A stretch of 64,000 bases of DNA from Mycobacteroides sp. CBMA 271 (GTDB lineage: Bacteria > Actinomycetota > Actinomycetes > Mycobacteriales > Mycobacteriaceae): positions 124,001 through 188,000 of the forward strand of contig NZ_VTHB01000008.1 of assembly GCF_009729205.1 (NCBI RefSeq), written 5' to 3'. The notes below the pieces were generated by a model that was not told the DNA's origin, did not search any database, and worked only from the letters and a program-made list of their open reading frames with translations. The translations under genes were made by a program, and so were the position numbers. Below, in pieces: positions 42,481-50,091 of the stretch (position 1 is its first letter; every line of letters begins with the position of its first letter).

Positions 42481-43934
42481 CAGCTACATCCGCATGACCG
42501 GAGCACTCCCGCGGTCGCGTCGACCGCATTGCGCGCCGTCGGGGCAGTGGCGTGGTTCTGCATCAAGGCAAAGGTCAGCACCCGCCCGCTCGCATCGGTA
42601 ACCACCCCGGCAAGCGTGTTCACTCCGGTCAGCGATCCGGTCTTGGCGCGCAACCAGCCGGCGGAGCTACGATCCTGCAGGACAAAGCGTTCCGAGAGCG
42701 TGCCGCTGCCGCCGGCGATCGGAATAACATCCAGCAGCGGACGCAGCTTCGGGTGATCGGGACCGGCGGCCCCCAGGATGACGTCGTCGAGAGTGCGCGC
42801 GGTGACTCGGTCATCCACCGACAGCCCACTCGAGTCACGCAGCGTCAAACCGGTGAGATCGACTCCGACACCACGCAATTGGCTCGTGACAGCATCGACG
42901 GTGCCGGTAAAGCTCTGTGCCCGGCGCGACGCCAGGGCCACCTCGCGGCCGATGGTTTCCGCCATCACATTGTCGGAGCGGTTCATCATGTCCCGTAGCC
43001 GCTCCATCAGCGGTGCCGACTGAACAGACGCAATGGTTTTCGCCGTCGGCGGGGCGGTATCCAACCGCACCACGTCGGGGTCCACGCCGAGTGCCGTGGC
43101 CAGTGCCCGGCCCGCGTCGAGGGCCGGTGTGGTGGATCGGCGCGAGTCGGAGTCGGCGGGCTGGGTGCGTCCGGCATCAAGCATGACGGCCTCGATGGGT
43201 GCCACGTCGCCGCCGTCAATATCGGCCGGATCCCACCCCGGCGCCATCGACGGGCCCCCAAACCGACTGATATCCACCGTGATCGAGGTGACGGTCACGC
43301 CCGACCTACGTACCTGGTCGGCCAGGTCGCTGATCCGCGCGGCATCGCGGTAGTAGGTGTCGGTACCCGGGGGTGCCGCACTGAGGATGGGATCTCCGCC
43401 GCCGACCAGGGTTACCAGTCCCCGCTGCCCGGCGGTATCGGCCACCACCGAGGTGGTGAGCTTGCCGTCTCGGTCGAGGGTCAGCAGCGCCGCCGCCGCC
43501 GTCAATGTCTTGTTGGTGGATGCGGGCACCATCGGCACGTCGGAGCCCTGCTGCCACAGTTCGCGGCCGCTCAGCGCATCGGTCACCCGGCCGGTGAACA
43601 TCGCCAACGCCGGATCCGACAATGCCTTGTCCAGTGCCCGCGCCAGACCATCCTCGGTGGGAATCGGAGCACTGTCAGAGACCGGCACGACGACAGGTTT
43701 GGGTGTCACCAATGCCGGCTGAGAGTCGGCGGATTGGGATTGCCGAGGCGCCGAGGCGCCCGTGGTCAGGGACGCCACGAGCACCAACGCGGCAATCGCC
43801 AGCACCACCGCGATGGCGAGCAGCGCGTGGGTGGAACGCTGCCAACGACGCGGATCCAAAGCAGCGCCTCGTCCCGATTGCTGGAGGCCCCTCCCAGTCG
43901 TGGGGGCCTCATCGGAAGCCCTGGGCGTCACCAT
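42480..43934 (-). CDS. dacB: D-alanyl-D-alanine carboxypeptidase/endopeptidase, PBP4 (DacB) type
   Basis: About 484 residues from ATG 43934 (MVTPRASDE); the longer frame to 43994 is less likely. One N-terminal helix (ALLAIAVVLAIAALVLVASL) anchors it outside. Penicillin-binding motifs are in order: S-x-x-K in PASTNKTL, S-x-N in NRSDNVMAE and K-T-G in RAKTGSL, with a large insert between the first two as in PBP4. It trims peptidoglycan peptides. Matches Rv3627c in type and position, next to ppa. Confidence 0.92.
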   Translation of the reverse strand: MVTPRASDEAPTTGRGLQQSGRGAALDPRRWQRSTHALLAIAVVLAIAALVLVASLTTGASAPRQSQSADSQPALVTPKPVVVPVSDSAPIPTEDGLARALDKALSDPALAMFTGRVTDALSGRELWQQGSDVPMVPASTNKTLTAAAALLTLDRDGKLTTSVVADTAGQRGLVTLVGGGDPILSAAPPGTDTYYRDAARISDLADQVRRSGVTVTSITVDISRFGGPSMAPGWDPADIDGGDVAPIEAVMLDAGRTQPADSDSRRSTTPALDAGRALATALGVDPDVVRLDTAPPTAKTIASVQSAPLMERLRDMMNRSDNVMAETIGREVALASRRAQSFTGTVDAVTSQLRGVGVDLTGLTLRDSSGLSVDDRVTARTLDDVILGAAGPDHPKLRPLLDVIPIAGGSGTLSERFVLQDRSSAGWLRAKTGSLTGVNTLAGVVTDASGRVLTFALMQNHATAPTARNAVDATAGVLRSCGCS

Positions 43935-44024
43935 GCTCTGCAGGGTATCGCTATCCTGGTGCGCGCCCGGGATGAGCGCTTGCGCGAAGACCAACAGACT
44001 TAGTCGCGATTAGAGGAGCAGGTA

Positions 44025-44513
44025 GTGGAGTTCGACGTCACCATCGAGATCCCCAAGGGTCAGCGCAACAAATATGAGGTCGATCACGAGACCGGCCGGG
44101 TGCGGCTGGACCGCTACCTCTACACCCCGATGGCCTACCCCGCCGACTACGGCTTCATCGAAAACACGCTCGGCGAGGACGGCGACCCGCTGGATGCGTT
44201 GGTGCTGCTGCCCGAGTCCGTGTTCCCGGGCGTGATCGTCGAGGCGCGGCCCGTGGGCATGTTCAAGATGGTCGACGACGGCGGCGGTGACGACAAAGTG
44301 TTGTGCGTGCCCGCCGGCGACCCGCGCTGGGACCACATCCAGGAGATCGGCGACGTGTCGAGCTTCGAGTTGGACTCCATCAAGCACTTCTTCGTGCACT
44401 ACAAGGATCTGGAGCCCGGCAAGTTCGTCAAGGCTGCCGATTGGGTGGGGCGCACCGAGGCCGAGGCCGAGGTCATCGCGTCATTCGAGCGCCTGAAGAC
44501 CCAGGGGCACTAG
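44025..44513 (+). CDS. ppa: Inorganic pyrophosphatase
   Basis: 162 residues; hydrolyses pyrophosphate to drive biosynthesis. Family I motifs are EIPKGQRNKYEVDHETGRVRLDRYLYTPMAYPADYGFIENTLGEDGDPLDALVL, with the D-x-D-P-x-D metal site. GTG 44025 has GAGGAG upstream, as in Rv3628. Divergent from dacB; the 3' end overlaps the next minus-strand gene by four bases. Confidence 0.96.
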   Translation: MEFDVTIEIPKGQRNKYEVDHETGRVRLDRYLYTPMAYPADYGFIENTLGEDGDPLDALVLLPESVFPGVIVEARPVGMFKMVDDGGGDDKVLCVPAGDPRWDHIQEIGDVSSFELDSIKHFFVHYKDLEPGKFVKAADWVGRTEAEAEVIASFERLKTQGH

Positions 44514-45208
44514 CCCGGCATAGGCGCCTTGCACGCAGCGGAAAGTACGGTACCGCTGTCCGTGGAGACCACCACGCCATCGACGTTGATCGAACAGCTG
44601 ACGCCTGTCCCGAGGACGGAGAGGGTCAGCGGGATGCTCGTGTTCGTCCGGGTCACCGACATCGACCACGGCAGTGAGGCGTTAGTAATCCGCACGAAGT
44701 CTGTGTCGGTCGTGTAGCCGATCTCAACAGGAAAATTGACGGTGTCGGCCGGCGCATCGTTGCGCCACGCACTGTAGGTGACGCTCTTTGCGCCGTTCCC
44801 CGAGCCGCCGGGTCCCTGACCCGTCGTCGGCACCGGCTTCGGCGCCTCGGTCGTGGTCGGAACCGGCGGCGCTTCGGTGGTTGTGGGCGTCGTCTCCACA
44901 CCGGTGCTGGTATTCGGCGGCGGAGGTGACGGCGGAGGCGGCTCGGTCGTGGTGATCGAGGGCAACGGCACGTCGTTGGGCCCCGTCCAGGTCGTCGACG
45001 GGGTGACCGTGACGGTTGTCGGGGCGGCCACCTCGGTACGACGAGTGATGACCAAGATCGAGGTCAGGGCTATCGCCAGCACCGCCAGCACGCTGACGCC
45101 GGCAACGATCCACGGCCATTTCGGCGGCTTGGGATCTTCTGGATACGGAACCGCCTCGGTCGGCGGCCACGGCTCCTGCGGATACTGCTGCCACGCCGGA
45201 TCTGTCAC
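44510..45208 (-). CDS. Membrane-anchored protein with MmpS-like C-terminal domain
   Basis: 232 residues from GTG 45208. A short Pro-rich cytoplasmic lead, one helix (WPWIVAGVSVLAVLAIALTSILVI), a Thr/Pro-rich extracytoplasmic linker of about 75 residues, and a beta-rich domain. That domain has VTYSAWRNDAPADTVNFPVEIGYTT, ASLPWSMSV and two cysteines (VSCSINVDG, SAACKAP), which fit the MmpS accessory family. No mmpL gene is adjacent, so it is an orphan or serves another function. Confidence 0.72.
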   Translation of the reverse strand: MTDPAWQQYPQEPWPPTEAVPYPEDPKPPKWPWIVAGVSVLAVLAIALTSILVITRRTEVAAPTTVTVTPSTTWTGPNDVPLPSITTTEPPPPSPPPPNTSTGVETTPTTTEAPPVPTTTEAPKPVPTTGQGPGGSGNGAKSVTYSAWRNDAPADTVNFPVEIGYTTDTDFVRITNASLPWSMSVTRTNTSIPLTLSVLGTGVSCSINVDGVVVSTDSGTVLSAACKAPMPG

Positions 45209-45312
45209 TGTCCCCCACTCCTCCCCGCTCGGGCTGAGGCAATGTTACGTCGCGTTAAGCTCCTGCAAAATCAACCGTCTCCCTCTAGCGAACTATCCGA
45301 GGGGGACGAATC

Positions 45313-45843
45313 ATGGTTTCTATGTTGATGCATCAGGGCATCGGCCGCGAGACGTTCAACCGGATGCCCGATACCAAAGCGGTCCACGCGCTGTACGAGT
45401 GCGGCGGAAGTGTGACGTGGGCTCGGAAGATCGCGGCGGCGCGGCCATTCGCCGATCACGATGCCCTGCTCCGCCTCGCCGACAATGAACTGTTCGCGTT
45501 GTCCGAGGAATCGCTGGATGAAGTACTGATCGCCTATCCCCCGCTCGGAAAGCGCCCAGGAAGTGCACGTTCTCACGCGGAACAGTGCGCTATCCGCGAC
45601 GAAACCCCCGGCATGATGGCCGCGTTGCGTTCCGCCGCACATCGGTACGAGCACCACTTCGGCCATCGGTTCGTCATGCATATGTGCGGACAAGACGGTG
45701 CCTCCGTACTACAGGCCATCTCCGACCGGATGCATCACGACGCGGATACCGAACGCAAGGTGACTCGCAACGAGCTTGCGAAGATCAACCGCACCCGGCT
45801 GGAGCGCATGCTCGGCCCCGAGGGTGGTTACGACAACTGGTAA
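45313..45843 (+). CDS. OHCU-decarboxylase (UraD)-like protein with altered active-site His
   Basis: 176 residues. The fold of 2-oxo-4-hydroxy-4-carboxy-5-ureidoimidazoline decarboxylase is indicated by GGSVTWARKIAAARPF, the S-x-x-E-Q of RSHAEQ (Glu90), EHHFGHRFVMHMCG and ERKVTRNELAKINRTRLERM. The family's A-H-P-x-L motif is AYPPLG here, with Tyr75 in place of the catalytic His. No uricase or HIU hydrolase gene is nearby. It may be inactive as a decarboxylase or have another substrate. GAGGGG precedes ATG 45313. Confidence 0.72.
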   Translation: MVSMLMHQGIGRETFNRMPDTKAVHALYECGGSVTWARKIAAARPFADHDALLRLADNELFALSEESLDEVLIAYPPLGKRPGSARSHAEQCAIRDETPGMMAALRSAAHRYEHHFGHRFVMHMCGQDGASVLQAISDRMHHDADTERKVTRNELAKINRTRLERMLGPEGGYDNW

Positions 45844-45863
45844 TCAGCCGCCGACGGCACAGG

Positions 45864-46292
45864 CTATGCCGCCAGCGGGACCCGCTGCGACAGCAACGCC
45901 AGCGCGTGGCGCGCGGCACAGTCGACATCAGTGCTCGGTGATGCCGGGATCAGGGTCACACCGTCCGCGACGCCGGCCAGGTAGATATCAGTGATCAGCC
46001 CGGCAAGGCCCTCCGGCGTGCCCGCATAGGACACCGCGGCGGGGGGTTCTAGGGTCGCGAAATGCTTACGTGCCGATCGTGAATCGGACTCGATATGCAC
46101 GTGAACGTCGAGAATCACTCCGGGCGATTCACCCCGGGCGCCCCGCACCCCGTGCCTGATGCGCTGGGCGTGTTTGAGGTCGGGCGCCGTGACACGCTGT
46201 GTCGGCCCAGCACCGCTGGTCAGCTCCACCCATTCGGCAGCGGTCTCAATAAATACGCGAAATGCCTGATCTCCTGCTGCCACGGCGCTCAC
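45864..46292 (-). CDS. Short LLM-monooxygenase-like C-terminal fragment or relic
   Basis: About 142 residues from GTG 46292; a TTG at 46343 would extend it into the neighbouring gene. The pattern (AAEWVELTSG, DAQRIR-like helix, HVHIESDSRSARKHF, GTPEGLAGLITDIYLAGVADGVTLIPASP) resembles the second half of an LLM-class flavin monooxygenase, but the first half of the barrel is missing, and the space upstream is occupied by the PLP enzyme. It is either a decayed remnant or a small stand-alone domain. Low certainty on start and function. Confidence 0.5.
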   Translation of the reverse strand: MSAVAAGDQAFRVFIETAAEWVELTSGAGPTQRVTAPDLKHAQRIRHGVRGARGESPGVILDVHVHIESDSRSARKHFATLEPPAAVSYAGTPEGLAGLITDIYLAGVADGVTLIPASPSTDVDCAARHALALLSQRVPLAA

Positions 46293-46329
46293 CGTATCGA
46301 CCGCCCATCGACCCTCGCCAGCGTTGCGT

Positions 46330-47640
46330 TCACACCGAACCAAACGGCCTAGGTCCCGAAATCCTTCCCAGGAAATCGGGAAGTGGGCGCGAATCCTCGG
46401 CCGGGCCGACTTGTCCGTCGCGCTCGGTGTAGCTCAAACTCGGGCCGTTGTGGACGAGTTCGCCGATTGCCTCGAGGAGGCGGGTGATGTCGCTGGCGGT
46501 GGTTCCCAATCCGATGCTGGCGCGCACCGCTCCCGCGGGTGCACCCAGCCTGGCCAACAGCGGGTGCGCGCAGAACCTGCCGTCCCGCACCCCGATGCCG
46601 TGTTCGGCGGACAAATAGGCGGCCACGACCGAGGGTGCGTATCCCGCGACAGTGAAGGACACGATGCCCAGCACGTCACGGCCCTCGACCCAGATGCGCA
46701 GGGTGTCAACGCCTTCGATGGCATCCAGTCCGACGAGCAGTTGCGCAGTGAGCGCTTCCTCCACGTGGCTCGCTTCATCGAGGGCTCCCAAGGCCTCGCA
46801 CGCCGCCGCTACCGCGGCGACGCCGACCACGTTCGGGGTTCCCGCCTCATGCCGCCCAGGACCGGTGATCCACTCCGTGCCGTCGAGGCCGACATTGCGA
46901 ACCGCTCCGCCGCCGGCGAGATAGGGCCGCGCGGCATCCAGCCAGTCAGCCTGTCCCACAAGTACTCCCGCGCCAAAGGGTGCGTACAGTTTGTGCCCGG
47001 AGAAGGCGAGGTAATCGATACCCACCGCCGCCAGATCGATCCTGCGGTGCGGCACCAGCTGCGCCCCGTCCACCGCGATCCTGGCCCCGTGCCGGTGAGC
47101 GACTGCCGCGAGTTCGGCCAGCGGCAGCACCTCGCCGGTGACATTGGAGGCGCCGGTGACCGCCAAGAGTGCGGCGGGACGTCGCGCCAGTTCGTCGTTC
47201 AGCGCGGCCACGGTATCGGCGACGGTGGCCCGATGCTCGACCACTCGGGCGTCATATCGCTGCCAGGTCAACAGGTTTGCGTGGTGTTCGATATCGAGCA
47301 CCACCACGTCACCTGGCACGGCCGAGGCCAGCAGGTTGAGCGAGTCGGTGGTGTTGCGGGTGAAGATCACCTGGTGACCGTCGGGGGCTCCGACGAAGTG
47401 CGCCACTCTGCCCCGGGCCCCTTCGTAGAGGGCGGTGCACACGCGGGAGGCGTATCCGGCCCCGCGGTGCACGCTGGCGTAATACGGCAGCAGCTCGGTG
47501 ATGTGGTCGGCGACATCGCTGAGCGCGGGCGCGCTGGCCGCGTAGTCGAAATTGGCGTACCTAATCCAACCACCTTGGGCCAGAGGAACTTTGGTATCGG
47601 ACCCCACAACGCGCGCGACCGCTACTTCGGAAACTGACAT
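46330..47640 (-). CDS. Class V PLP enzyme, cysteine-desulfurase-like (SufS/CsdA type)
   Basis: 436 residues from ATG 47640 (MSVSEVAV). Cysteine-desulfurase/class V aminotransferase fold: YANFDYAASAPAL, FTRNTTDSLNLLA, EHHANLLTWQRY, VDGAQLVPHRRIDL and the PLP Lys in FSGHKLYAPFG. The loop usually holding the SufS nucleophile Cys is not obvious. It may act on an amino acid or sulphur substrate. A SAM-IV riboswitch upstream ties it to methionine/SAM or sulphur metabolism. The C-terminus overlaps the region of the following fragment. Confidence 0.87.
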   Translation of the reverse strand: MSVSEVAVARVVGSDTKVPLAQGGWIRYANFDYAASAPALSDVADHITELLPYYASVHRGAGYASRVCTALYEGARGRVAHFVGAPDGHQVIFTRNTTDSLNLLASAVPGDVVVLDIEHHANLLTWQRYDARVVEHRATVADTVAALNDELARRPAALLAVTGASNVTGEVLPLAELAAVAHRHGARIAVDGAQLVPHRRIDLAAVGIDYLAFSGHKLYAPFGAGVLVGQADWLDAARPYLAGGGAVRNVGLDGTEWITGPGRHEAGTPNVVGVAAVAAACEALGALDEASHVEEALTAQLLVGLDAIEGVDTLRIWVEGRDVLGIVSFTVAGYAPSVVAAYLSAEHGIGVRDGRFCAHPLLARLGAPAGAVRASIGLGTTASDITRLLEAIGELVHNGPSLSYTERDGQVGPAEDSRPLPDFLGRISGPRPFGSV

Positions 47641-47674
47641 GTGACATCCCGTCTCACCGGACCCGCACGGCGAG

Positions 47675-47790
47675 TCCACGCTTGCCGCACCCGGTCGGGC
47701 ACGGCCAGGTCGTCACCTGGAGCACCCCACCGTGGAGGAGGGTTGCCGACCAGCTAGCCAGGGCTTGTCGCTGGTTCTCATGACCTGTCC
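47675..47790 (-). promoter_or_regulatory. SAM-IV riboswitch upstream of the class V PLP enzyme
   Basis: On the minus strand the conserved string begins GGTCATGAG (47785-47777) and continues with CCAGC, AAGCCC, TGGCTAGCTGGTCGGCAACC, CTCC, GGTGGGGTGCTCC and GGTGACGACC. These are the SAM-IV consensus blocks: the P1 GGTC/GACC pair, P2 CCAGC/GCTGG, GCAACC and GGGGTGC. The SAM-IV class is mostly actinobacterial and controls sulphur-metabolism genes. It ends about 35 bases before ATG 47640. Confidence 0.88.
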
Positions 47791-47897
47791 GGAGTGTGCC
47801 CGGCCGCCGCGGTCACGGTCAAGCGCATTGCGCACGGTGATTCAAATCCGGGATTTCACTCCCGATTTTCCGTTCCCGGCGCCATAGGGCACACTGG

Positions 47898-48005
47898 CTA
47901 CCGGAGGGGAGTATTCCTTCGCTGCGGTGTCGTCATCACATCGGCCATTGTCGGTCCGGTCGGTGCCGCAGGCCGGCCACCTGCCGGCGGAAGAGACCTC
48001 CGGCG
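47898..48005 (+). promoter_or_regulatory. yybP-ykoY (manganese) riboswitch upstream of terC
   Basis: Reads CCGGAGGGGAGTA (47901-47913), then the GTGTCGTCATCACA loop, a GC-rich helix and GGCGGAAGAGACCTCCGG to 48003. The GGGGAGTA start, TCGTCA core and GAGACCT end are the yybP-ykoY signatures, and the P1 arms CCGGAGG/CCTCCGG pair perfectly (47901-47907 with 47997-48003). The family senses Mn2+ and usually precedes TerC/Alx or MntP exporters, exactly the situation here. Confidence 0.9.
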
Positions 48006-48021
48006 TTTTGACGACCGGAGG
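47997..48021 (+). promoter_or_regulatory. Alternative pairing of CCTCCGG with the terC ribosome-binding site
   Basis: CCTCCGG at 47997-48003 is the 3' arm of the aptamer P1 stem, but the same 7-mer can pair with CCGGAGG at 48015-48021, which contains the GGAGG ribosome-binding site seven bases before ATG 48029. The 5' P1 arm (47901-47907) and the ribosome-binding site are identical 7-mers. The two pairings exclude each other, giving a simple translational switch: ligand-stabilised P1 frees the site and turns terC on. Confidence 0.75.
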
Positions 48022-48028
48022 TTATTCA

Positions 48029-48994
48029 ATGCAGGTATCCCAGCTCGAATGGATCATCACCCTGGGCGTGACGATCGCGATCCTGTTACTGGACATCGTC
48101 GTGATCGCCCGACGGCCACATGAACCGACGGTCCGGGAAACCGCTACCGCGCTGAGTATCTACATAGGCCTGGCGGTGGCGTTCGGCCTGTGGGTGTGGT
48201 TCTTCCACGGCGGCCAGTTCGGGCTGGAGTTCTTTGCGGGCTGGCTCACCGAGTACAGCCTGTCTGTCGACAACCTGTTCATCTTCCTGATCATCATGGC
48301 CAGCTTCAAAGTGCCCAGGGTGTATCAGCAGGAGGCGTTGCTGGTCGGCATCATCCTGGCGTTGATCTTCCGCGGCATCTTCATCGCGCTCGGCGCGGTG
48401 GCCATCAACGAGTTCTCCTGGATCTTCTACCTGTTCGGCGCGTTCCTGGTGTACACCGCGATCAATCTGGCGCGTGACACCGAACATGACGACGACGGCG
48501 ACAACGCCGTGGTGAAGTTCGCCCGCAAGCATCTGCGCACCACCGACAAATGGGACGGCCTGAGCCTGTGGGTCAAGGAAAACGGCGCCAGACTGATGAC
48601 GCCGATGTTCCTGGTGATCGTCGCGCTGGGCACCACGGACCTGCTGTTCGCGCTCGACTCGATACCGGCCATCTACGGGCTCACCAAGGAGCCCTACCTG
48701 GTGTTCACCGCGAACGTGTTCGCACTCATGGGCCTGCGACAGCTGTACTTCCTGCTGGGTGACATGCTCAAGCGGCTGGTGTACCTGTCGCAGGGGCTGG
48801 CGTTCATCCTCTTCTTCATCGGCGTGAAGCTCATCCTGCATGCCCTGCACGAGAACGAACTGCCCTTCATTAACGGCGGCCATCCGGTGCACGTGCCCGA
48901 GATCCCCACGCTGGCGAGCCTCGCGGTGATTGTGGTGACGCTGGCCATCACGACGGCGGCCAGTCTGTACAAGACCAGACGCGCCGCCGAGTAG
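48029..48994 (+). CDS. TerC/Alx-family membrane protein, predicted Mn2+ exporter
   Basis: 321 residues with seven to nine membrane helices. Family motifs with acidic residues in helices are EYSLSVDNLFIFLII, FRGIFIALGA and TDLLFALDSIPAIYG, where the D-N-x-F and D-S-I-P aspartates are the metal-handling positions. ATG 48029 with GGAGG seven bases upstream is the start; the 34-residue upstream extension is riboswitch sequence. The yybP-ykoY element points to manganese efflux. Confidence 0.93.
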   Translation: MQVSQLEWIITLGVTIAILLLDIVVIARRPHEPTVRETATALSIYIGLAVAFGLWVWFFHGGQFGLEFFAGWLTEYSLSVDNLFIFLIIMASFKVPRVYQQEALLVGIILALIFRGIFIALGAVAINEFSWIFYLFGAFLVYTAINLARDTEHDDDGDNAVVKFARKHLRTTDKWDGLSLWVKENGARLMTPMFLVIVALGTTDLLFALDSIPAIYGLTKEPYLVFTANVFALMGLRQLYFLLGDMLKRLVYLSQGLAFILFFIGVKLILHALHENELPFINGGHPVHVPEIPTLASLAVIVVTLAITTAASLYKTRRAAE

Positions 48995-49018
48995 CAGTCC
49001 ACGCCGAGCCAATGACTG

Positions 49019-49795
49019 CTAGGGCTCGACCCCGAACGTCATCGAGATCACCGCGGTGATGTCCTTGTCGATGGTGGAGGTGTCGTAACTGCCGCCATCC
49101 TTCACGTCGGTCGAGTTGGGCCTGGTGATCTGGAATACCCCGGTCTTGACCGCACGAACGCCGCCCACGCGGCTGCCCGCGTTCTTGGTGATGGTGTCGG
49201 CACGGATGCGCGCGTCCTTGGCCGCCTCGGCCAGCATCTCGACCCGCAGGTCGGCGAGCTTGGTGTAGAGGTATTGCGGCGCATCGGATTTGATGGTGAT
49301 TCCTCTGGTGAGCAGATCCGACGCGGTCTGGGCGAGCTCCGTCACCTTCTGCACGTCGGGCAGAGACACGTCGAAGTCCTGCCACATGTCGTACGCGATG
49401 GTCTTTCCGGTGTCGCGGCCGTTGGCGTCCTTCTCGGGTATCGCCGTCGTCGCGATCGCGCCCACTTTGATCGCCGTTTCGGGTACGTGCTTCTCGTCCT
49501 TGAGGTACTTCATAACGTCCGCGATGGACCTCTTCAGGTCCGTGTAGGCCAGCGGTCTGGTATCTCCCCGCACTCCGACGGATCCGTGCCACGTTCCGTA
49601 ATCGGACTTGATCGATTTCGTTGCGGAACCGGTCACCTGGATCGTGTCATTCCCGTCACCTCGGATGACAAAGCTCTTGCGCCCAACCAGATATGCACCC
49701 AGCACCAGTGCCAGCGACACAATCACGACGGCGATCAGTGCCTGCTTCGCACCGAATCGACCCGACGTTCCGGACAGTGACGACGCTTCCGACAT
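49019..49795 (-). CDS. SIMPL-domain protein with N-terminal membrane anchor
   Basis: 258 residues from ATG 49795, which has GGGGAGGG six bases upstream; the GTG 24 bases earlier is less likely. A short lead is followed by one helix (ALIAVVIVSLALVLGAYLVG) and then a SIMPL/DUF541 domain (IQVTGSATKSIKSDYGTWHGSVGVRG). It is the third SIMPL gene in the window but diverges from the lpqG pair, resembling the YggE-like single-anchor type. Function unknown. It is divergent from the Pls-like synthetase gene. Confidence 0.82.
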   Translation of the reverse strand: MSEASSLSGTSGRFGAKQALIAVVIVSLALVLGAYLVGRKSFVIRGDGNDTIQVTGSATKSIKSDYGTWHGSVGVRGDTRPLAYTDLKRSIADVMKYLKDEKHVPETAIKVGAIATTAIPEKDANGRDTGKTIAYDMWQDFDVSLPDVQKVTELAQTASDLLTRGITIKSDAPQYLYTKLADLRVEMLAEAAKDARIRADTITKNAGSRVGGVRAVKTGVFQITRPNSTDVKDGGSYDTSTIDKDITAVISMTFGVEP

Positions 49796-50091
49796 TGTTT
49801 CCCTCCCCTTCGCTGACACATCAGCGCTATAGCAATCAACTGCCGATCAGCATAATTCATAAGTTGCTAAAAGCCAGCGGTGTCACTTCTGGATTGCTCG
49901 CGACCGGTGGCCCGCGCCTGCCGCGGAGCTGGCCCTCGGGTTCTCACAAAGGCAAACTCTGCGACGCAGGCCTCACCCCGCCCGCGCGACCCGTTCCGCG
50001 CGGCGCCGGGCCGAGCCGCACCCAGACCGATAGGCTCGCTGCGATACCCCTCCAGGCCCACAGAACCGACGCGGAAATTACGAGGAGAAGC
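49796..50091. other. 296-base divergent spacer before the Pls-like synthetase
   Basis: Holds the promoters of the SIMPL gene (minus) and the synthetase (plus). An AT-rich patch lies at 49845-49872. A TAGGCT hexamer at 50031-50036, sixty bases before GTG 50092, is a possible -10 element for the synthetase, without a convincing -35. No riboswitch or long palindrome was seen. Confidence 0.4.

Noticed and set aside
47838..47850. T-loop-like TTCAAATCC suggesting a tRNA
   Set aside because: No acceptor stem, D-arm or anticodon arm could be placed around it; it lies just before the manganese riboswitch and is probably chance.
50031..50036. TAGGCT as the promoter -10 of the Pls-like gene
   Set aside because: No recognisable -35 at the right spacing, so it is only mentioned and not called as a promoter.
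49693..50091. 133-residue N-terminal extension of the Pls-like synthetase
   Set aside because: Low-complexity Pro/Arg sequence without family similarity, running through the divergent promoter; GTG 50092 has a good ribosome-binding site.
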